Numbered from the stretch's first letter, positions 32,969-42,195 are shown. The stretch is 45,235 nt of DNA from Ostreiculturibacter nitratireducens (GCF_032670585.1 NZ_JAVQHL010000006.1:1-45235), one strand, 5' to 3'. The notes: generated from the sequence alone by a model not told the origin. Numbers and translations are program-made.

Positions 32969-33841
32969 ATGGCCGATCTCAAGGGCGTCAACCTAGCCAT
33001 GCAGACCCCCTTCGACGGCGAAGGGGCAATCGACTTCGCCACCTATGAAAAGCTGATCGAGGACTATATCGCCGCCGGCGTGCAGGGGCTGGTCTTAGGT
33101 GCAGGAACCGGCCAGCATCCCTACCTGACAGAGGCCGAATGCACCCGCCTCTACGAGACCGGCATCCGCCAGGTGGCCGGCCGGGTCAACGTGATCTGCC
33201 AGACTTCGGCCTTGAACATGGACGAGGTGATCCGCCGGTCGCAACATGCCGAGAGGGCCGGGGCCGATGCGCTGATGATCCTGCCGCCCTATCTGGAAGG
33301 GCCCGCGGATGATGACGGTCTTTACGACTTCTACCGCGAACTCGACGCGGCGGTTGGGATCGACATCGTCGGCTACAATATCCCTCAGGCGACCGGGATC
33401 GCGGTCTCGGTCCCCTTGCTCGAAAGGCTGAAGGGGCTCAGGAACTATCGCTGGATCAAGGACAGCGCGGGTGATTTCACCACCCACCAGGAATACCTCC
33501 AGACCGGCATCGACGTGCTGAACGGCTGCGACACCACCACGTTCGCGGCCCTGATGGCAGGGACAAAGGGCGTCATTTGGGGCGCGGCCAACTACATGCC
33601 GCGCGAAGCCGCGGAACTTTTCAGCCTGATCACCGCTCGTGAATTCGAAGCGGCGCTGGTCCTGTGGCAAAAGATGCTCCCGTCGCTCCTGTTCATCTGG
33701 CGCAACCCATATGTGCCTGCCGTCCTGCGGGCTGCCCAATTGCGCGGATTTGGCACCGGCAACGTGCGCCGCCCCCTCCACAGGCTGACGGCTGCCCAGG
33801 ACGCCGCCCTGCAAAAGGCGCTGGAGCCGCTCATGGGCTGA
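32969..33841 (+). CDS. DapA/NanA-family aldolase or lyase
   Basis: A 290-residue TIM barrel of the dihydrodipicolinate-synthase/N-acetylneuraminate-lyase family. The Schiff-base Lys is K164 (WIKDSAGD), and the barrel Tyr is Y136 in GYNIP. The carboxylate-binding GTTGE motif is altered to GTGQHPYL near residue 46, so it is unlikely to be a true DapA; related enzymes act on 4-hydroxyproline-derived or sugar-acid keto acids. AAAGGA precedes the ATG. It is co-transcribed with the FAD-dependent oxidase, and the pair probably form one short catabolic route. Confidence 0.8.
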   Translation: MADLKGVNLAMQTPFDGEGAIDFATYEKLIEDYIAAGVQGLVLGAGTGQHPYLTEAECTRLYETGIRQVAGRVNVICQTSALNMDEVIRRSQHAERAGADALMILPPYLEGPADDDGLYDFYRELDAAVGIDIVGYNIPQATGIAVSVPLLERLKGLRNYRWIKDSAGDFTTHQEYLQTGIDVLNGCDTTTFAALMAGTKGVIWGAANYMPREAAELFSLITAREFEAALVLWQKMLPSLLFIWRNPYVPAVLRAAQLRGFGTGNVRRPLHRLTAAQDAALQKALEPLMG

Positions 33842-34323
33842 TACTCTGCCGTGGCTGCCGCTGGCTGCCTTCAATCCGCGGCGCTCCGGCACCCCGAAAA
33901 CGCCAAGGACGGCCCAATTCTGCCGTTCAGGATCCGATCCAGCGCCGCGGCGCGGCGTCGCCAGAGCGGCCATCTGCGCGTCGCGCAGCATTTCTGATCA
34001 GTGGAGGTCGGCTCAGCGGGACGAAGTCAACGTTCACCGCAGCCATTCCAACGGCAGTTGTCGACGCCTTCCCAACGTCGACCTTTGGAGGCGCGGGGCG
34101 GGAAACCGTCTTTCGCCGCGGAACGCTCGAATAGCCGAATTCAGGCAAACTCTACGCGCCATGTGGGCTTGCAGAAGCCGTTCCGGGCCATTCTGAGAAG
34201 CTGATGCATTGCCCGATGTGGCGCCGTGACGAGTGCAGCCGCCACAATGCAGAGGCGGCCGTCGCCAGTTACTCATGTGCAGCAAAAGAAACTCGAAAGA
34301 AATTCTGCGCCTTTCTTGCTGGT
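33842..34323. other. intergenic stretch between convergent genes
   Basis: 482 bases between the DapA-like gene and the minus-strand flavoenzyme gene. Open frames on both strands are short and unlike known proteins. No clear terminator, repeat or RNA structure is visible. The sequence looks like decayed intergenic DNA. Confidence 0.4.
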
Positions 34324-36288
34324 TCAGATCGACCAGGCCGCCCGCAAGCCTTCCAGAACGGCCTCCTCGCAACTGCGCGGCATCTGACAATCGCCGATGG
34401 CAATCAACTGGCCTTCGAAATCGCCCAGCCCATCCTGAAGTGCAGTATCCGGGGAGTGTCCCTGAGCCAGGACCAGCGTGGCGACGTCCTCAATGATCAT
34501 CGCCTCGCCACTGGCCGTATGCTGCAGATACACATTGTCCTCGTCGCGGCCGAATAGCCGGGCATACGGAATGATCTCGACGCCAAGCGCGTGCAGACGC
34601 GCGGCGTTGGCGTCGCGCACGTACGATTGCAGCAGTTCACCGGCAAAGAGACCGTTGACCGCCAGGCGTACGTGGCACCCCCTCTCGGCGAGGAGTTCAG
34701 CAATGCCCATGCCGATCCAGTCACCCTTCCAGTCCGCAACCACGACGGAACCGCCGGTATTGACGCCACCCTGCAGGACTTGCCAGGCATCAACAACCTG
34801 GCCCTTGCCGTCGTAGTGGAACTGCGAGGGCCAAAGCGGCGTGGCGCCGGTGGCGAGGATCACAACTTCGGGTGAAGCTTTCTCGATCAGTTCCCGGTCG
34901 ACACGACTCCGGGTGAGGACCTGCGCTCCGGACTGCTCAAGTTCGTTCTGCAGATTGGTGATGATGCCGCCGAATTCGCCGCGGCGTGGCAAGAGCTGGG
35001 CCAGCCGCGCCTGGCCGCCAAGCTGCGCTTCGGCCTCATGAAGCGTCACTTCGTGGCCGCGCAAAGCCGCCACAGCCGCAGTCTTCATTCCACCGGGACC
35101 TCCGCCGATGACCATGACCTTTCGGCGCGTGGAGGCCGGGCGAAGCGTGCCAAAGCTCAGTTCACGCCCTGATTCCGGATGCTGGATGCAGGAGATCGCG
35201 TGCCCCTTGTGGAAGTGTCCGATGCAGGCCTGGTTGCAGCCGATGCACGCGCGAATGTCGTCGAACCTTCCGGCCTGCGCCTTGGCGGGCATCTGCGGAT
35301 CACAGATCAGCGCGCGCGTCATGCCGCACATGTCTGCAGCCCCCGAGGCCACGATCCGCTCGGCTTCCTGGGGCTGGTTGATCCGTCCGGTCACGATGAC
35401 GGGGACTGCCACCGCCTTTTTCACCCGCGCGGCGAACGGTGCGACATAGCCAGGTTCCAAGTACATCGGCGGAACGATATGAACCGCGCCGCCGAGGGAC
35501 GCGGACGATCCGGCCACGACCGAAACATAGTCGATCTTGTCGGCCAGGGATCTGATGGCATCCAGCGAGATGTCTGGAGTCAGTCCGCCTTCATGCATCT
35601 CGTCGCCGGAAATGCGCAAACCGACGACGAATTCGGGTGAAGTGGCGGCGCGTGCCGCCTCGATGGCCTCCTGCAGAAAGCGCCGCCGGTTCTCGTCGCT
35701 GCCGCCATAGTCATCCTCGCGCCGGTTGACGGCGGGGTTGAGGAACTGCGCCGGAAGGTATCCGTGGCTGGCCACGATTTCGACCCCGTCGACCCCGGCG
35801 CGCTGCAGGCGTGCGGCGGTGGCACCATAACCCGCGACGATCTCGCGGATCACACCCAAAGTCAGGGCACGCGGAATGACGTGGAAGCGTTCGCTGGGCG
35901 AAACCGACGGCGCCCAGGCGACTGGCGCGGTGCCGTCCAGGCTTTCGGTCATTTCGCGCCCCGGATGGAACAGCTGGACAAACAGCGTCGCCCCTTCCGC
36001 ATGGACCGCATCGGCCAGTTTAGCGAAGCCTTCGATGCAGCCTTCATCCGCCCCCATCAGGACGTGGTTGGTATAGCGCGCGCTTTCATGAACGCCCGTC
36101 ACCTGACACACGATCAGCCCGACACCTCCTGCAGCGCGCGCGCGGTGATAGGCCACCAGCCGGTCGTTGACGGTGCCATCGGTCGGCATGGTCGTGTCGT
36201 GACCGGTCGAAACGATGCGGTTCCTCACCGTGACCCCGCCGATCGACAGCGGCTGGAACAGGTTGGGAAAGGCGGGTTGCGCGGTCAT
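34324..36288 (-). CDS. FMN/4Fe-4S/FAD oxidoreductase (trimethylamine-dehydrogenase/dienoyl-CoA-reductase type)
   Basis: A 654-residue protein: an FMN TIM barrel (NRIVSTGHDT; HPGRE near 110), a canonical cluster C348-x2-C351-x3-C355-x11-C367, and an FAD/NAD module from VMVIGGGPGGMKTAAVAALRG. Same architecture as the gene at 3125-5152, but with the full four-Cys cluster. Family members oxidise tri- and dimethylamine or reduce enoates and dienoyl-CoAs. It is the last gene of the CaiD/carnitine-dehydrogenase operon, 27 bases after the cupin gene, with GGAGG before its ATG. Oxidation of a methylated amine or reduction of a crotonobetaine-like enoate is inferred. Confidence 0.85.
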   Translation of the reverse strand: MTAQPAFPNLFQPLSIGGVTVRNRIVSTGHDTTMPTDGTVNDRLVAYHRARAAGGVGLIVCQVTGVHESARYTNHVLMGADEGCIEGFAKLADAVHAEGATLFVQLFHPGREMTESLDGTAPVAWAPSVSPSERFHVIPRALTLGVIREIVAGYGATAARLQRAGVDGVEIVASHGYLPAQFLNPAVNRREDDYGGSDENRRRFLQEAIEAARAATSPEFVVGLRISGDEMHEGGLTPDISLDAIRSLADKIDYVSVVAGSSASLGGAVHIVPPMYLEPGYVAPFAARVKKAVAVPVIVTGRINQPQEAERIVASGAADMCGMTRALICDPQMPAKAQAGRFDDIRACIGCNQACIGHFHKGHAISCIQHPESGRELSFGTLRPASTRRKVMVIGGGPGGMKTAAVAALRGHEVTLHEAEAQLGGQARLAQLLPRRGEFGGIITNLQNELEQSGAQVLTRSRVDRELIEKASPEVVILATGATPLWPSQFHYDGKGQVVDAWQVLQGGVNTGGSVVVADWKGDWIGMGIAELLAERGCHVRLAVNGLFAGELLQSYVRDANAARLHALGVEIIPYARLFGRDEDNVYLQHTASGEAMIIEDVATLVLAQGHSPDTALQDGLGDFEGQLIAIGDCQMPRSCEEAVLEGLRAAWSI

Positions 36289-36315
36289 GGGACCTCCGAA
36301 GGGGCGGGGCGTTGT

Positions 36316-36657
36316 TCAGCCGGCGTTCCAGTTCACGGGATAGAGCGCGTAGAACACTTTCGCGCCGTCGCCCTCGTAGCGCAGCGGGGTATTCTTGGGC
36401 AGCCAGATCACGTCGCCGGGCCCCATATCGTACGTGCGACCACCGATCACCAGACGGAACGCACCCTCAAGCACGACGATCAGCTCGTCATAGAGGATTG
36501 TCCATTCGATCGAGCACGCGTCGAAGGTGGCCACCCCTGCGCCCATACTGGTGCTGGTCTCCGTTCCGACAAGGCGGGCAATCCGTGCCACGCCGGGCGG
36601 GCCGCCATAGGGTTCAAAGGTCATGTCGGCGGCACGGAACAAGCTGACTTCGTTCAT
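36316..36657 (-). CDS. single-domain cupin protein
   Basis: A 113-residue cupin. DELIVVLEGAFRLVIGG is the first cupin motif and GPGDVIWLPKNTPLRY the second. The His residues usual in metal-binding cupins are mostly missing (DE in the first motif, no His in the second), as in EutQ-like cupins. The ATG at 36657 (MNEVSLFRA) has AAAGGA upstream; the longer open frame is an artefact. It lies four bases after the dehydrogenase-thioesterase gene. Role unknown; a small-molecule isomerase or binding protein is possible. Confidence 0.8.
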   Translation of the reverse strand: MNEVSLFRAADMTFEPYGGPPGVARIARLVGTETSTSMGAGVATFDACSIEWTILYDELIVVLEGAFRLVIGGRTYDMGPGDVIWLPKNTPLRYEGDGAKVFYALYPVNWNAG

Positions 36658-36661
36658 TTCG

Positions 36662-38110
36662 CTATCCTTTTGTCTGTTCGCCGATCGCGCGCCCGGCCCC
36701 GTCAGGGCGCGGCAGGTGGGCATGGGCATGCTCCAGCCTCTCCAGGGCCGCCGCGACATGCGGGAGTGGCTCGCAAACCTTGCGGGTGGTCAGGTCGACA
36801 TGGAGGATCATCATCTCGACCGTTGCCGCCAACGCACCTGCCGGTCCCTCGAAGCGGTGAAAGAGGTGCGTCTTCTTGCCCGTGCCGCGAAGCACCTGGG
36901 TCCGAACGACGATCTCGTCGCCGGCGTGCAGTTCCGCCAGATAGCGCACATGCGTTTCCGCGGTGAAGTGGCTGTTGCCGCCTGCGATGTATTCGGCCGT
37001 CACGCCGCAGCTTTCGGTCAGCGCATCCGCCGCATTCGAAGCCACTTCGACGTAATGTGCCTCGTTCATATGGCCATTGGCGTCGATCCAGCTGGGTGGG
37101 ATCACCCGCCTGGCGGTGACGCGCAGGTCGCCGCCCTGCGGAATCGAAAGCTCCGCCTCTTGCTCGCGGATCGGGCGGCCCGCGCCGACATTGCGCTGTT
37201 TGAGCGCCCGGATGAGCGCCACGAGATTGGCATCGCGGGCCCGCTCCATTTCGGGAATGGTCAGATGGCCGGATTGGGCATCGGACTGCGCGGCAATGCG
37301 ATCCACCAGCGCCGCGTCGAGATCCGGAACGTCCGTCAGATGCGTCAGAGGCTGGGCCAGGGACGGGCCGAACTGCGCCAGGAAATGCCGCATCCCCGCC
37401 GCGCCGCCCGCCAAACGATATGTCTCGAATTGCCCCATCTGCGCCCAGCGAAGGCCGAATCCGTAGAGGATCGCCTCGTCGATCTCCTGCGTCGTGGCGA
37501 TTCCGTCCCGGATCATCCACAGGGTTTCGCGCCAGACCGCTTCCTGCAGACGGTTGCCGATGAAGCCTTCGACCTCGCTCCGCATCACCAGTGGATGCAT
37601 TCCGATCCCGCGCATGATCTTGGCCGCCCGCGCTTTCAGCTCTTGCGGGGTTTGGTCCGAGCCGACGATTTCGACCAGCGGCACAAGGTAGACCGGGTTG
37701 AAGGGATGGGCGACGATCAGCCGTTCGGGGCGCTCGCAGAGTGCCTGCAATTGGCTCGGCTTGTATCCCGAGGTTGACGAGGCCAGAACGGCGCCGTCCG
37801 CCAGATGCGGTTCGATTTCGGCGTAGAGCGCCCGCTTTATCTCCAGCCGCTCGGGCGCGCTTTCCTGCGCCCAATTGGCGCCCGCGACGGCCTCGCCAAC
37901 CGATGCCGCAATGTGAAGCCGGCCCTCGCGTGGCAAGGGTCGGTCGTAGAGCGCCGGTAGGCTCGCGCGTGCGTTACGCAGAACCTCTTCGAGCCTGCGC
38001 GCGGCGCCATCCGGTGCCGGGTCATACACGGCGACGTCATGTCCGTTGAGCAGGAAGCGCGCGGCCCATCCGCTGCCAATGACGCCGCCGCCGATGATCG
38101 CGACCTTCAT
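36662..38110 (-). CDS. L-carnitine dehydrogenase-thioesterase fusion
   Basis: A 482-residue fusion. Residues 1-315 are a 3-hydroxyacyl-CoA-dehydrogenase-type NAD enzyme: VAIIGGGVIGSGWA, SSTSG (111-115), catalytic His135 in AHPFNP, and EVEGFIGNRLQ. Residues about 335-475 are a 4HBT hotdog thioesterase (WIDANGHMNEAHYVE, 341-355). This exact fusion is known in alphaproteobacteria as carnitine 3-dehydrogenase with a betainyl-CoA thioesterase domain, for example in Sinorhizobium meliloti. It would make 3-dehydrocarnitine and later release glycine betaine. The start at MKVAII is one base after the upstream synthetase stop. The beta-keto-acid cleavage enzyme (DUF849) normally between the two reactions is not seen here. 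Confidence 0.82.
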   Translation of the reverse strand: MKVAIIGGGVIGSGWAARFLLNGHDVAVYDPAPDGAARRLEEVLRNARASLPALYDRPLPREGRLHIAASVGEAVAGANWAQESAPERLEIKRALYAEIEPHLADGAVLASSTSGYKPSQLQALCERPERLIVAHPFNPVYLVPLVEIVGSDQTPQELKARAAKIMRGIGMHPLVMRSEVEGFIGNRLQEAVWRETLWMIRDGIATTQEIDEAILYGFGLRWAQMGQFETYRLAGGAAGMRHFLAQFGPSLAQPLTHLTDVPDLDAALVDRIAAQSDAQSGHLTIPEMERARDANLVALIRALKQRNVGAGRPIREQEAELSIPQGGDLRVTARRVIPPSWIDANGHMNEAHYVEVASNAADALTESCGVTAEYIAGGNSHFTAETHVRYLAELHAGDEIVVRTQVLRGTGKKTHLFHRFEGPAGALAATVEMMILHVDLTTRKVCEPLPHVAAALERLEHAHAHLPRPDGAGRAIGEQTKG

Positions 38111-38111
38111 G

Positions 38112-40205
38112 TCAAGCGGCGTCCTGCTGCACATTCGGGACGGGCACCACCAACGCATCCACGGCAACGGCGCCGGTTTGGGTGACGACAACGGGATTGA
38201 CGTCGATCTCGGCCACATGGCCGGCAAGCCCCGCGCAGGCCGCCGAGAAGGCGCTGAGCGCCCTTGCTGCTGCCCGCATGTCGCGCGGCGCATCGCCGCG
38301 CACTCCGTCGATCAGCCGAGCGACCTTCAGCCTTCGGATCAGCGCCTCGGCCCTGTCCGGTCCGAAGGGCGCACGGGCGAACTGACGTTCGTCGAACAGT
38401 TCGACCAGCGTGCCGCCGGCGGAAACCATCACGAGCGGGCCGAAGTCCGGATCCATCACGCAGCCGAAGGCCAGTTCCACGCCCCTGTCCACCATCTTCT
38501 GCACGATCACGCGCGGCCCGAGGCGGCTGGAAAGATCGGCATAAGCGGCTTGAAGCGCGTCGTGGCCGTTCAGGTCCAGGATCACGCCGCCGAGGTCGCT
38601 CTTGTGGTCGATGCCAGGCTCGGCGGTCTTCAGCACCAGCGGGAAGCCCAGCGTGCCAGCCGCCTCCCCCAGCGCGTCGGCAGAGGTGCAGATCACGCCT
38701 TGCGCCGCAGGCACGCCGAAGTCAGCCAGAAGCGCAAGGGCGGCGTGTTCGTCCATTGGAGCCTGAAGCCGCGCGCCCCATTTCGTGACGGTATCGGCGT
38801 CGGGTTCGATGGGGATGTCCCGTACTTGGCTGCGTCGGTTGTCAGACCAGCTCTGAAAGTTGCGCACCGCCGCCATCATGGTTTCGGCACCATTCAGGCA
38901 GGGCACCCCAAGGTCCACCAACGCTTCGCCGAGCGCACGGTTATGGGTCTGGCCGAAGCTGGAATAGAAGAAGCAGGGCTTGTCCGTCAGAGATGCGAGC
39001 GTCATGGCCTGCGCCAGGACCCCATCTTCGTAGACGTAGTCGTCGCGCATGTCGGCCTCGAGCCCCAGCATGGAAACCTCTGGGGCGGCGGCCAGGATCT
39101 TCAGGCCGCGCTCGAAGACCTTGGGGAATTCGTCGGTGAGGTCGGCTGCGCAATCGAGCGGGTTGGAGGGATCAAGCTCCGGCGGAAGGGCGGTGCGCAA
39201 GGCAGCCCGAGTGGCAGCGCTGAGTTGCGCGAGCGGTGTGCCGGTCTCAGTCGCCAGATCGACCTGCATTTCCCGCAATCCACCGCTGTCGGTGACAAGC
39301 CCGGCGCCGCCGGGCCCCGGGATCCGCCCGGTCGAGCACAGCAGCGCCGTGTTCATCAACTCGTCCACGGATGAGACCGCGATCGCTCCGCACTCCTCGA
39401 AAACCGCCGCGTAAGCCGCGTTCGACCCTGCGAGCGCGCCGGTATGCGACCGCGCGAGGCAGGCGCTTTCCTCGGTGCGCCCGACCTTGCAGATCACAAC
39501 CGGCACGCCACGGTCGCGCGCCGCCTTGAGGCTCTCGATCAATCCTTGCGGGTTGCGCGCGGTTTCCATGAAGACGGCGATCGCCCGTGTCGTCTCGCGG
39601 CTCGCGGCATAGGTGATGTACTCGTCGATCGTCGCGCCGATTTCCTGACCGGGCGAGGCCATCAGGTCGAACCGGTAGCGTGGATCGTTCATGCCAAGCA
39701 CCGTGAATACGCTTCCGGAATGGGCGATCAGGGAAATGCCGCCGGGCTTAAGGTGATCGGCGGGATAGAAGCTCGCAACGGCGCCGGAGCGGGTATTGAT
39801 GAACCCCATGCCGGAGCCGCCGCAGACCGGCAGGTCAGCCTCGCGCGCGATATCCTTCAGCCGCTGCAGGATTGGCGCGCCATCGGCGGTTTCGCCGTGG
39901 CAGGAATCGAAGATCACCGCCGAACGCGCGCCCTTGTCTATCGCGTCGGTGAGGCCGCGCTCCAGATTTGGGCCGCCGATACCCAGAACGGCGATGTCGG
40001 GCGCTTGGTCGAGTTCGGAGATATGCGTGAAGGCCGGGCGACCGAGGATCTCGCCGCCGCGCGGATTGACGAAGTCGATCTGCCCCTGGAAGCCGCCGCT
40101 CAGGACGGCATGGGCCAAACGGGCGCCGAAAGAGCCGGGCCGCGCGGAGGCGCCGACCACGGCCATGGAGCGGCCCTCGAACATCGCGGAAAGCCTGTGC
40201 GTCAT
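38112..40205 (-). CDS. NDP-forming acyl-CoA synthetase (acetate-CoA ligase family)
   Basis: A 697-residue two-part ligase. The N-terminal half has a CoA-binding Rossmann fold (MAVVGASARPGSFG) and succinyl-CoA-synthetase-like domains with ARSHTGALAGS, whose His is the usual phosphorylated residue. The C-terminal third is an ATP-grasp domain (FPLVLKTAEPGIDHKSDLGG). These enzymes activate carboxylic acids reversibly with ADP rather than AMP formation. Four bases after the CaiD-like gene and one base before the carnitine-dehydrogenase fusion, so activation of a crotonobetaine- or carnitine-like acid is the likely job. This replaces the CaiC or CaiB activation used by enterobacteria. Substrate inferred from context. 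Confidence 0.82.
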   Translation of the reverse strand: MTHRLSAMFEGRSMAVVGASARPGSFGARLAHAVLSGGFQGQIDFVNPRGGEILGRPAFTHISELDQAPDIAVLGIGGPNLERGLTDAIDKGARSAVIFDSCHGETADGAPILQRLKDIAREADLPVCGGSGMGFINTRSGAVASFYPADHLKPGGISLIAHSGSVFTVLGMNDPRYRFDLMASPGQEIGATIDEYITYAASRETTRAIAVFMETARNPQGLIESLKAARDRGVPVVICKVGRTEESACLARSHTGALAGSNAAYAAVFEECGAIAVSSVDELMNTALLCSTGRIPGPGGAGLVTDSGGLREMQVDLATETGTPLAQLSAATRAALRTALPPELDPSNPLDCAADLTDEFPKVFERGLKILAAAPEVSMLGLEADMRDDYVYEDGVLAQAMTLASLTDKPCFFYSSFGQTHNRALGEALVDLGVPCLNGAETMMAAVRNFQSWSDNRRSQVRDIPIEPDADTVTKWGARLQAPMDEHAALALLADFGVPAAQGVICTSADALGEAAGTLGFPLVLKTAEPGIDHKSDLGGVILDLNGHDALQAAYADLSSRLGPRVIVQKMVDRGVELAFGCVMDPDFGPLVMVSAGGTLVELFDERQFARAPFGPDRAEALIRRLKVARLIDGVRGDAPRDMRAAARALSAFSAACAGLAGHVAEIDVNPVVVTQTGAVAVDALVVPVPNVQQDAA

Positions 40206-40209
40206 GGTC

Positions 40210-41034
40210 TCAGCCCTTGAACTTGGGATCGCGTTTTTCGGCGAAGGCGACGGAGCCTTCGGTGAAGTCGTCCGACTTGATCATCCGCTCATAGAGCGGC
40301 ATGTCACTTTTCCCGACCCAGGCTCGGCGCACCGCGGCGTGGCTTTCCTCGACCGACGCGTGTCCGTATTTCCGCATGAACTCCTTCAGCGCGCCTGCCA
40401 CGAGCGGCGCGCCCTGCGCGATCGTTGCCGCGACCTCGCGCGCATGATCCATCAGTCGGTCGACGGGAACGACATCGCGCACGAGGCCCCAGTGCTTCGC
40501 CTCGTCGGCATACATCTTGCGCCCGGTCAGGATCATCTCCATCGCCACGTTGTAGGGGATGCGGTGATGCAGTTTCTGGATCGCACCGCCGTCCGGAAGG
40601 AAGCCGCGCTGCATTTCGGGGAGCCAGAAATAGGCGTCCTCGGCACAGACGATCACGTCCCCGCCCAAGGCCAGCTCGAAGCCGCCACCGATCGCGCCGC
40701 CGGCCACCGCGACGACGACCGGCTTGTAGAGGCCGAAGAACTCCGGCAGCCCGCCGAGGCCACCCGGGCCGAGGTCGAAACCCTTCTCGGGATCCGCGCT
40801 TTCGCCGGCGGCAAAGGCCTTCAGGTCCCAGCCCGCGGAAAAGATGTTCTTGGCATTGCCGGCGCTGGAGAGAATGGCGACCCTCAGATCGGGGTTGTCG
40901 TTCAGCTCCTTGAAGGCACCATACATCGCGCGGCTCAGCGACAGGTCGATCGCGTTGACCGGCGGCCGGTTCATCGCCACCTCCATCACGTGCCCACTGA
41001 TCGTCACCTGCACCTGGTCAGATTCGACGTTCAT
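40210..41034 (-). CDS. caiD: CaiD-like crotonobetainyl-CoA hydratase (enoyl-CoA hydratase family)
   Basis: A 274-residue crotonase with strong similarity to E. coli CaiD along its length: FSAGWDLKAFAAGE, FDLGPGGLGGL, GGGFELALGGDVIVCAEDA, TGRKMYADEAKHWGLV, and the tail EGSVAFAEKRDPKFKG. Catalytic Glu residues E120 and E140 occupy the family positions. CaiD interconverts crotonobetainyl-CoA and carnitinyl-CoA. GAGGG lies before the ATG. First gene of the five-gene operon, divergent from a LysR gene. General enoyl-CoA hydratases are the alternative, but the FSAGWDL/FGPGG pattern and the carnitine-dehydrogenase neighbour favour CaiD. Confidence 0.82.
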   Translation of the reverse strand: MNVESDQVQVTISGHVMEVAMNRPPVNAIDLSLSRAMYGAFKELNDNPDLRVAILSSAGNAKNIFSAGWDLKAFAAGESADPEKGFDLGPGGLGGLPEFFGLYKPVVVAVAGGAIGGGFELALGGDVIVCAEDAYFWLPEMQRGFLPDGGAIQKLHHRIPYNVAMEMILTGRKMYADEAKHWGLVRDVVPVDRLMDHAREVAATIAQGAPLVAGALKEFMRKYGHASVEESHAAVRRAWVGKSDMPLYERMIKSDDFTEGSVAFAEKRDPKFKG

Positions 41035-41105
41035 CCCGATACCCTCATGTTCTGCGGCGAGGCGGTTACAGCATCTCGCGAGATTTGGTTGATTTCTGGC
41101 TGGTT

Positions 41106-41159
41106 ATTCGCCGAATGGAATCGCGAATTGATTCATCGAATCATGAAGGGAATTCATGA
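41106..41159. promoter_or_regulatory. nested palindromes in the caiD/LysR divergent region
   Basis: Three perfect inverted repeats lie side by side: ATTCG/CGAAT with one base between (41106-41116), TGATTC/GAATCA with three bases between (41129-41143), and TCATGAA/TTCATGA with five bases between (41141-41159). The last covers the LysR start codon. Tandem half-sites of this kind are expected of a LysR recognition/activation site pair. Confidence 0.55.
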
Positions 41160-42103
41160 TGCGCTACTGGAAGCGGATCCCGCCGCTGAAGTCGCTGCTT
41201 GCGCTCGAGGCGGCCGCGCGCCATGCGAGCTTCACGCGCGCAGCCGATGAGCTCAACGTGAGCCAGTCGGCCATCAGCCATGCCATAACCACGGCCGAAA
41301 CCTTTCTCGGAACGCAGTTGATCGACCGCACGAGCCGGCCGATCAGCCTGACGCCCGAAGGCAAGGCCTATGTCGCCACGCTGGCGAGCTGTTTCACGCA
41401 ACTCGCGGCCGAGGCCGAGACGCTGCGGCGCCGGAAGGTCAGGAATGTCCTGACCATTTCGTGCAACCTCGCCTATGGCAACTACTGGCTCTTGCCGCGG
41501 CTCAAGGGCTTTCATGCGGCGCATCCGGATCTCCAGGTGAACATGGTCACTACCTACCAGGGACTGGCCTCGCTGGACGAAGGCATTGATGTCGCGATCC
41601 GTTTCGGACGCGGCGACTGGCCGGGATGCACGTCCCGGCTGCTGTTCAGCGAGCGCATCGTCCCGGTTGCCTCGCCGGACTACGTGGAGCGGAACGCGCC
41701 GGTCCGGCAACCGGCCGACCTGCTCGACCATGTCTTGCTGCACGCGCTTTCCGTCGAAAAGTCCTGGTACGACTGGCAGCAGTGGTTCGCCCATTTCGGC
41801 GTGCCGATTCACGGGGTGCTTCCCGGTCCCACTTTCGACAACCATCTCCTGATGATGCAGGCGGCATTGAGTGGCCGTGGTGTTGCGCTCGGCTGGATCG
41901 GGACGGCTTCCGATTTCCTGTGTCAACGGCTGCTGGTCAAGGTTCTGGACGCACCGATCGTCCTGCAAGAAGGCCTGCACGCTGTGGTACGCCCTCAGCG
42001 GGACGAGCGGGTCGAGCGGTTTCTCGATTGGATCACCGACCAGGCGATTGCGGAAAAAGACGCTCTCGAAGAGCCGTTTCGGGTCGGGCCGCAAGACACA
42101 TGA
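41156..42103 (+). CDS. LysR-family regulator divergent from the caiD operon
   Basis: A 315-residue LysR protein, GcvA-like in its opening (MMRYWKRIPPLKSLLALEAAARHASFTRAADELNVSQSAISHAI). The effector domain follows from residue 95. The first ATG lies inside the TCATGAA/TTCATGA palindrome. It is divergent from caiD with 121 bases between, so it probably activates the five-gene operon in response to its substrate. The IS3-family remnant starts about 30 bases after its stop. Confidence 0.88.
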   Translation: MMRYWKRIPPLKSLLALEAAARHASFTRAADELNVSQSAISHAITTAETFLGTQLIDRTSRPISLTPEGKAYVATLASCFTQLAAEAETLRRRKVRNVLTISCNLAYGNYWLLPRLKGFHAAHPDLQVNMVTTYQGLASLDEGIDVAIRFGRGDWPGCTSRLLFSERIVPVASPDYVERNAPVRQPADLLDHVLLHALSVEKSWYDWQQWFAHFGVPIHGVLPGPTFDNHLLMMQAALSGRGVALGWIGTASDFLCQRLLVKVLDAPIVLQEGLHAVVRPQRDERVERFLDWITDQAIAEKDALEEPFRVGPQDT

Positions 42104-42195
42104 ACGGCAACACTTCTCTGGCGCATTGCCGCTGACCTGAGCCCCGTATCTTCCTCCAATTTGAGGCAGAGTCCGCTCCAACCAGGAGATGGACA

